The notes under the pieces are model-generated. The model was not told where the DNA came from. It was given only the letters and a program-made list of their open reading frames with translations, and ran no database searches. Shown here one piece after another: positions 6,347-7,663 of a DNA stretch of 7,663 nt (position 1 is its first letter; each line of letters opens with the position of its first letter). The stretch covers positions 1 to 7,663 of the forward strand of contig CALGCU010000133.1 of the NCBI GenBank assembly GCA_937886455.1. The letters run 5' to 3'. The stretch comes from an uncultured Bacteroidales bacterium. Its GTDB lineage: Bacteria; Bacteroidota; Bacteroidia; Bacteroidales; Paludibacteraceae. Both the position numbers and the translations under genes were made by a program.

Positions 6347-6377
6347 AATGGATAGGAATTTATGCGACTAATCCATT
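6347..6377. other. inverted repeat after the DUF6340-like gene
   Basis: AATGGAT (6347-6353) and ATCCATT (6371-6377) are perfect seven-base inverted arms around a 17-nt loop, starting seven bases after the stop codon. A TAG/CTA pairing can extend the stem with one bulge. No T-run follows, so it is a weak intrinsic terminator at best. It may stabilise the 3' end of the transcript or be chance. Confidence 0.35.
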
Positions 6378-6390
6378 GCTAAAATGAATA

Positions 6391-6418
6391 ATTTACTTCT
6401 GTCTGTGTAAATATTTTT
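6391..6418 (+). terminator. weak candidate terminator of the MBL/DUF6340-like unit
   Basis: ATTTAC (6391-6396) and GTAAAT (6407-6412) form a six-pair AT-rich stem with a ten-base loop. After one A there are five T (6414-6418). The position, between the DUF6340-like stop and the nadB promoter, is right, but the stem is weak. Confidence 0.3.
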
Positions 6419-6427
6419 CCTTATTAA

Positions 6428-6458
6428 GTGTTATTTTCTGATTATTTGTGTACTTTTG
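6428..6458 (+). promoter_or_regulatory. nadB promoter, Bacteroidota type
   Basis: TACTTTTG (6451-6458) matches the -7 consensus TAnnTTTG at every fixed base. The triplet 20 nt upstream is GTG (6428-6430) rather than TTG, so the -33 box is imperfect. Transcription would start near 6465, about 20 nt before the nadB ATG. No operator palindrome for an NAD-responsive repressor was recognised nearby. Confidence 0.6.
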
Positions 6459-6483
6459 CGGATGTGTACAAATAAACATTATC

Positions 6484-7663
6484 ATGACACGTAAATACGA
6501 TTTTCTTGTTATCGGAGGGGGCATTGCTGGTATTAGTTTTGCCTTGAAAGCAGCCAAATATGGCAAAGTAGCATTGCTGTGCAAAACAACACTCGATGAG
6601 TCAAATACTTCTTTTGCGCAAGGAGGTATAGCGGCTGTGACAAGTGAACACGATAACTTTGACAAACACATACAAGATACACTTATTGCAGGGGATGGAC
6701 ATTGTCGTCTGGCTGCGGTCAAACACGTAGTATGCAATGCTCCTGCACAGATTCAAGAACTTCTAAATTGGCAGGTGGACTTTGATAAAAACGAGAAAGG
6801 AGAGTTTGATCTGCACCGAGAAGGCGGACACGGGGAACATCGTATTTTGCACCACAAAGATAATACGGGATATGAAATCCAACAAAGCCTCAATGTTGAA
6901 GTTCGTAAACATCCCAATATCACGGTTTTTGAACAATGTTTTGCCATTGAGATTCTAACACAACATCATTTGGGAGAGGTTGTTACTCACCACACACCCA
7001 ACATTGAGTGTTATGGGGCTTATGTTCTGAATCAAAACACCAATCATATTGAAACATTCTTGGCTAAGGTTACATTGTTGGCTACTGGTGGTATAGGAAG
7101 TGTCTATAGCACAACAACTAATCCTGAAATAGCAACTGGTGATGGCATTGCTATGGTACATCGTGCACGTGGTGTCATTAATGATATGGAGTTTGTACAG
7201 TTTCATCCAACTGCTTTATATCACCCGGGTGACAAACCTTCATTTCTCATAACTGAAGCCATTAGAGGATATGGAGCTGTACTCCGAACAAAGGATGGCA
7301 AGGAGTTTATGCATCGATATGATGAGCGTGGTTCATTGGCACCTCGTGACATAGTGGCGCGCGCAATAGATAACGAAATGAAACAAAGAGGAGATGATTT
7401 CGTCTATCTGGATGTTACTCATAAAGATGCTGAGGAAACAAGACAGCATTTCCCAACTATATATAAAAAGTGTCTGGAACTGGGTATAGACATTACCAAA
7501 GACTATATACCGGTATCGCCTACACAACACTATTTGTGTGGGGGTATTCAGGTAGACCTCAATGGAGAAACCTCTATTCACCATCTGTATGCGGCAGGTG
7601 ATTGTTCATGCACAGGACTACACGGGGCTAATCGATTGGCTTCTAATTCCTTGATAGAAGCAA
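6484..7663 (+). CDS. nadB: L-aspartate oxidase, 3' end beyond the window
   Basis: NadB oxidises L-aspartate to iminoaspartate, with FAD reduced and then reoxidised by oxygen or, without oxygen, fumarate. NadA then converts iminoaspartate to quinolinate in NAD synthesis. It is cytoplasmic. The open frame shows 393 codons without a stop; E. coli NadB has 540, so the C-terminal helical domain is missing from view. Motifs in order: FAD dinucleotide fold VIGGGIAG (9-16), NTSFAQGGIAAV (41-52), REGGH (112-116) with E113, LLATGG (198-203), FHPTALYHP with H241, APRDIVARAI with the catalytic Arg288, HYLCGGI with H349, and GLHGANRLASNSL with R384. These correspond to the E. coli residues I recall. In YAAGDCSCTG, Asp373 stands where E. 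coli has Glu, a conservative change near FAD. The ATG at 6484 gives the standard short N-terminus and sits about 20 nt from the predicted transcription start. Lys codons are mostly AAA. Confidence 0.96.
   Translation, partial: MTRKYDFLVIGGGIAGISFALKAAKYGKVALLCKTTLDESNTSFAQGGIAAVTSEHDNFDKHIQDTLIAGDGHCRLAAVKHVVCNAPAQIQELLNWQVDFDKNEKGEFDLHREGGHGEHRILHHKDNTGYEIQQSLNVEVRKHPNITVFEQCFAIEILTQHHLGEVVTHHTPNIECYGAYVLNQNTNHIETFLAKVTLLATGGIGSVYSTTTNPEIATGDGIAMVHRARGVINDMEFVQFHPTALYHPGDKPSFLITEAIRGYGAVLRTKDGKEFMHRYDERGSLAPRDIVARAIDNEMKQRGDDFVYLDVTHKDAEETRQHFPTIYKKCLELGIDITKDYIPVSPTQHYLCGGIQVDLNGETSIHHLYAAGDCSCTGLHGANRLASNSLIEA

Noticed and set aside
6393..6737. 114-codon leftward open frame antisense to nadB
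   Set aside because: It covers the nadB promoter and the FAD-binding N-terminus in antisense; the rightward NadB motifs are unmistakable.
7600..7663. nadB as a truncated pseudogene
   Set aside because: The frame is open to the last base with all visible catalytic motifs intact; the missing C-terminus is due to the window edge.

Overview
The window looks like a chromosomal core segment from a Bacteroidota bacterium, most likely of the order Bacteroidales. The evidence is the gene content (GyrA, a secreted TPR protein, a PhnP-like metallo-hydrolase, a DUF6340-like protein and an L-aspartate oxidase), the Bacteroidota-type promoters (TTG, 20 nt, TAnnTTTG), the lack of clear Shine-Dalgarno sequences, and low to moderate GC. 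A Prevotella-like host is possible, but the genus cannot be fixed from sequence reading alone. No mobile element, CRISPR array, tRNA or rRNA was seen.

Layout. Positions 1-236 are an AT-rich, gene-free stretch with a 14-bp direct repeat, a bidirectional terminator-like hairpin and a strong terminator for the leftward unit. Leftward (- strand): gyrA (4091-1512) is followed after 54 nt by a secreted TPR protein (1457-237). A promoter directly upstream of gyrA (4156-4126) probably drives both. Positions 4092-4524 are a 433-nt divergent intergenic region. It holds the gyrA promoter, two rightward hairpins with U-tracts, a faint TPP-riboswitch-like motif series, three tandem 11-bp repeats (CCGACRGTCAR) and a perfect-consensus promoter for the rightward genes. 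Rightward (+ strand): a PhnP-like MBL-fold hydrolase (4525-5268) and, 40 nt later, a secreted DUF6340-like/TPR protein (5309-6340), probably one transcript. Then comes nadB, with its own promoter at 6428-6458. It starts at 6484 and runs off the right edge with 393 codons visible.

How the genes work together. GyrA is the breakage-reunion subunit of DNA gyrase. The TPR protein behind it is exported and has the codon bias of a highly expressed gene, so the two share a transcript but probably not a function. The MBL protein and DUF6340-like protein have no established role in this lineage. NadB makes iminoaspartate for NAD synthesis with NadA, which is not in the window.

I see no convincing new multi-gene system. 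The places worth a second look are the gyrA/MBL intergenic region, the variant GyrA-box and the position-86 glycine in GyrA, and the codon bias of the TPR gene.
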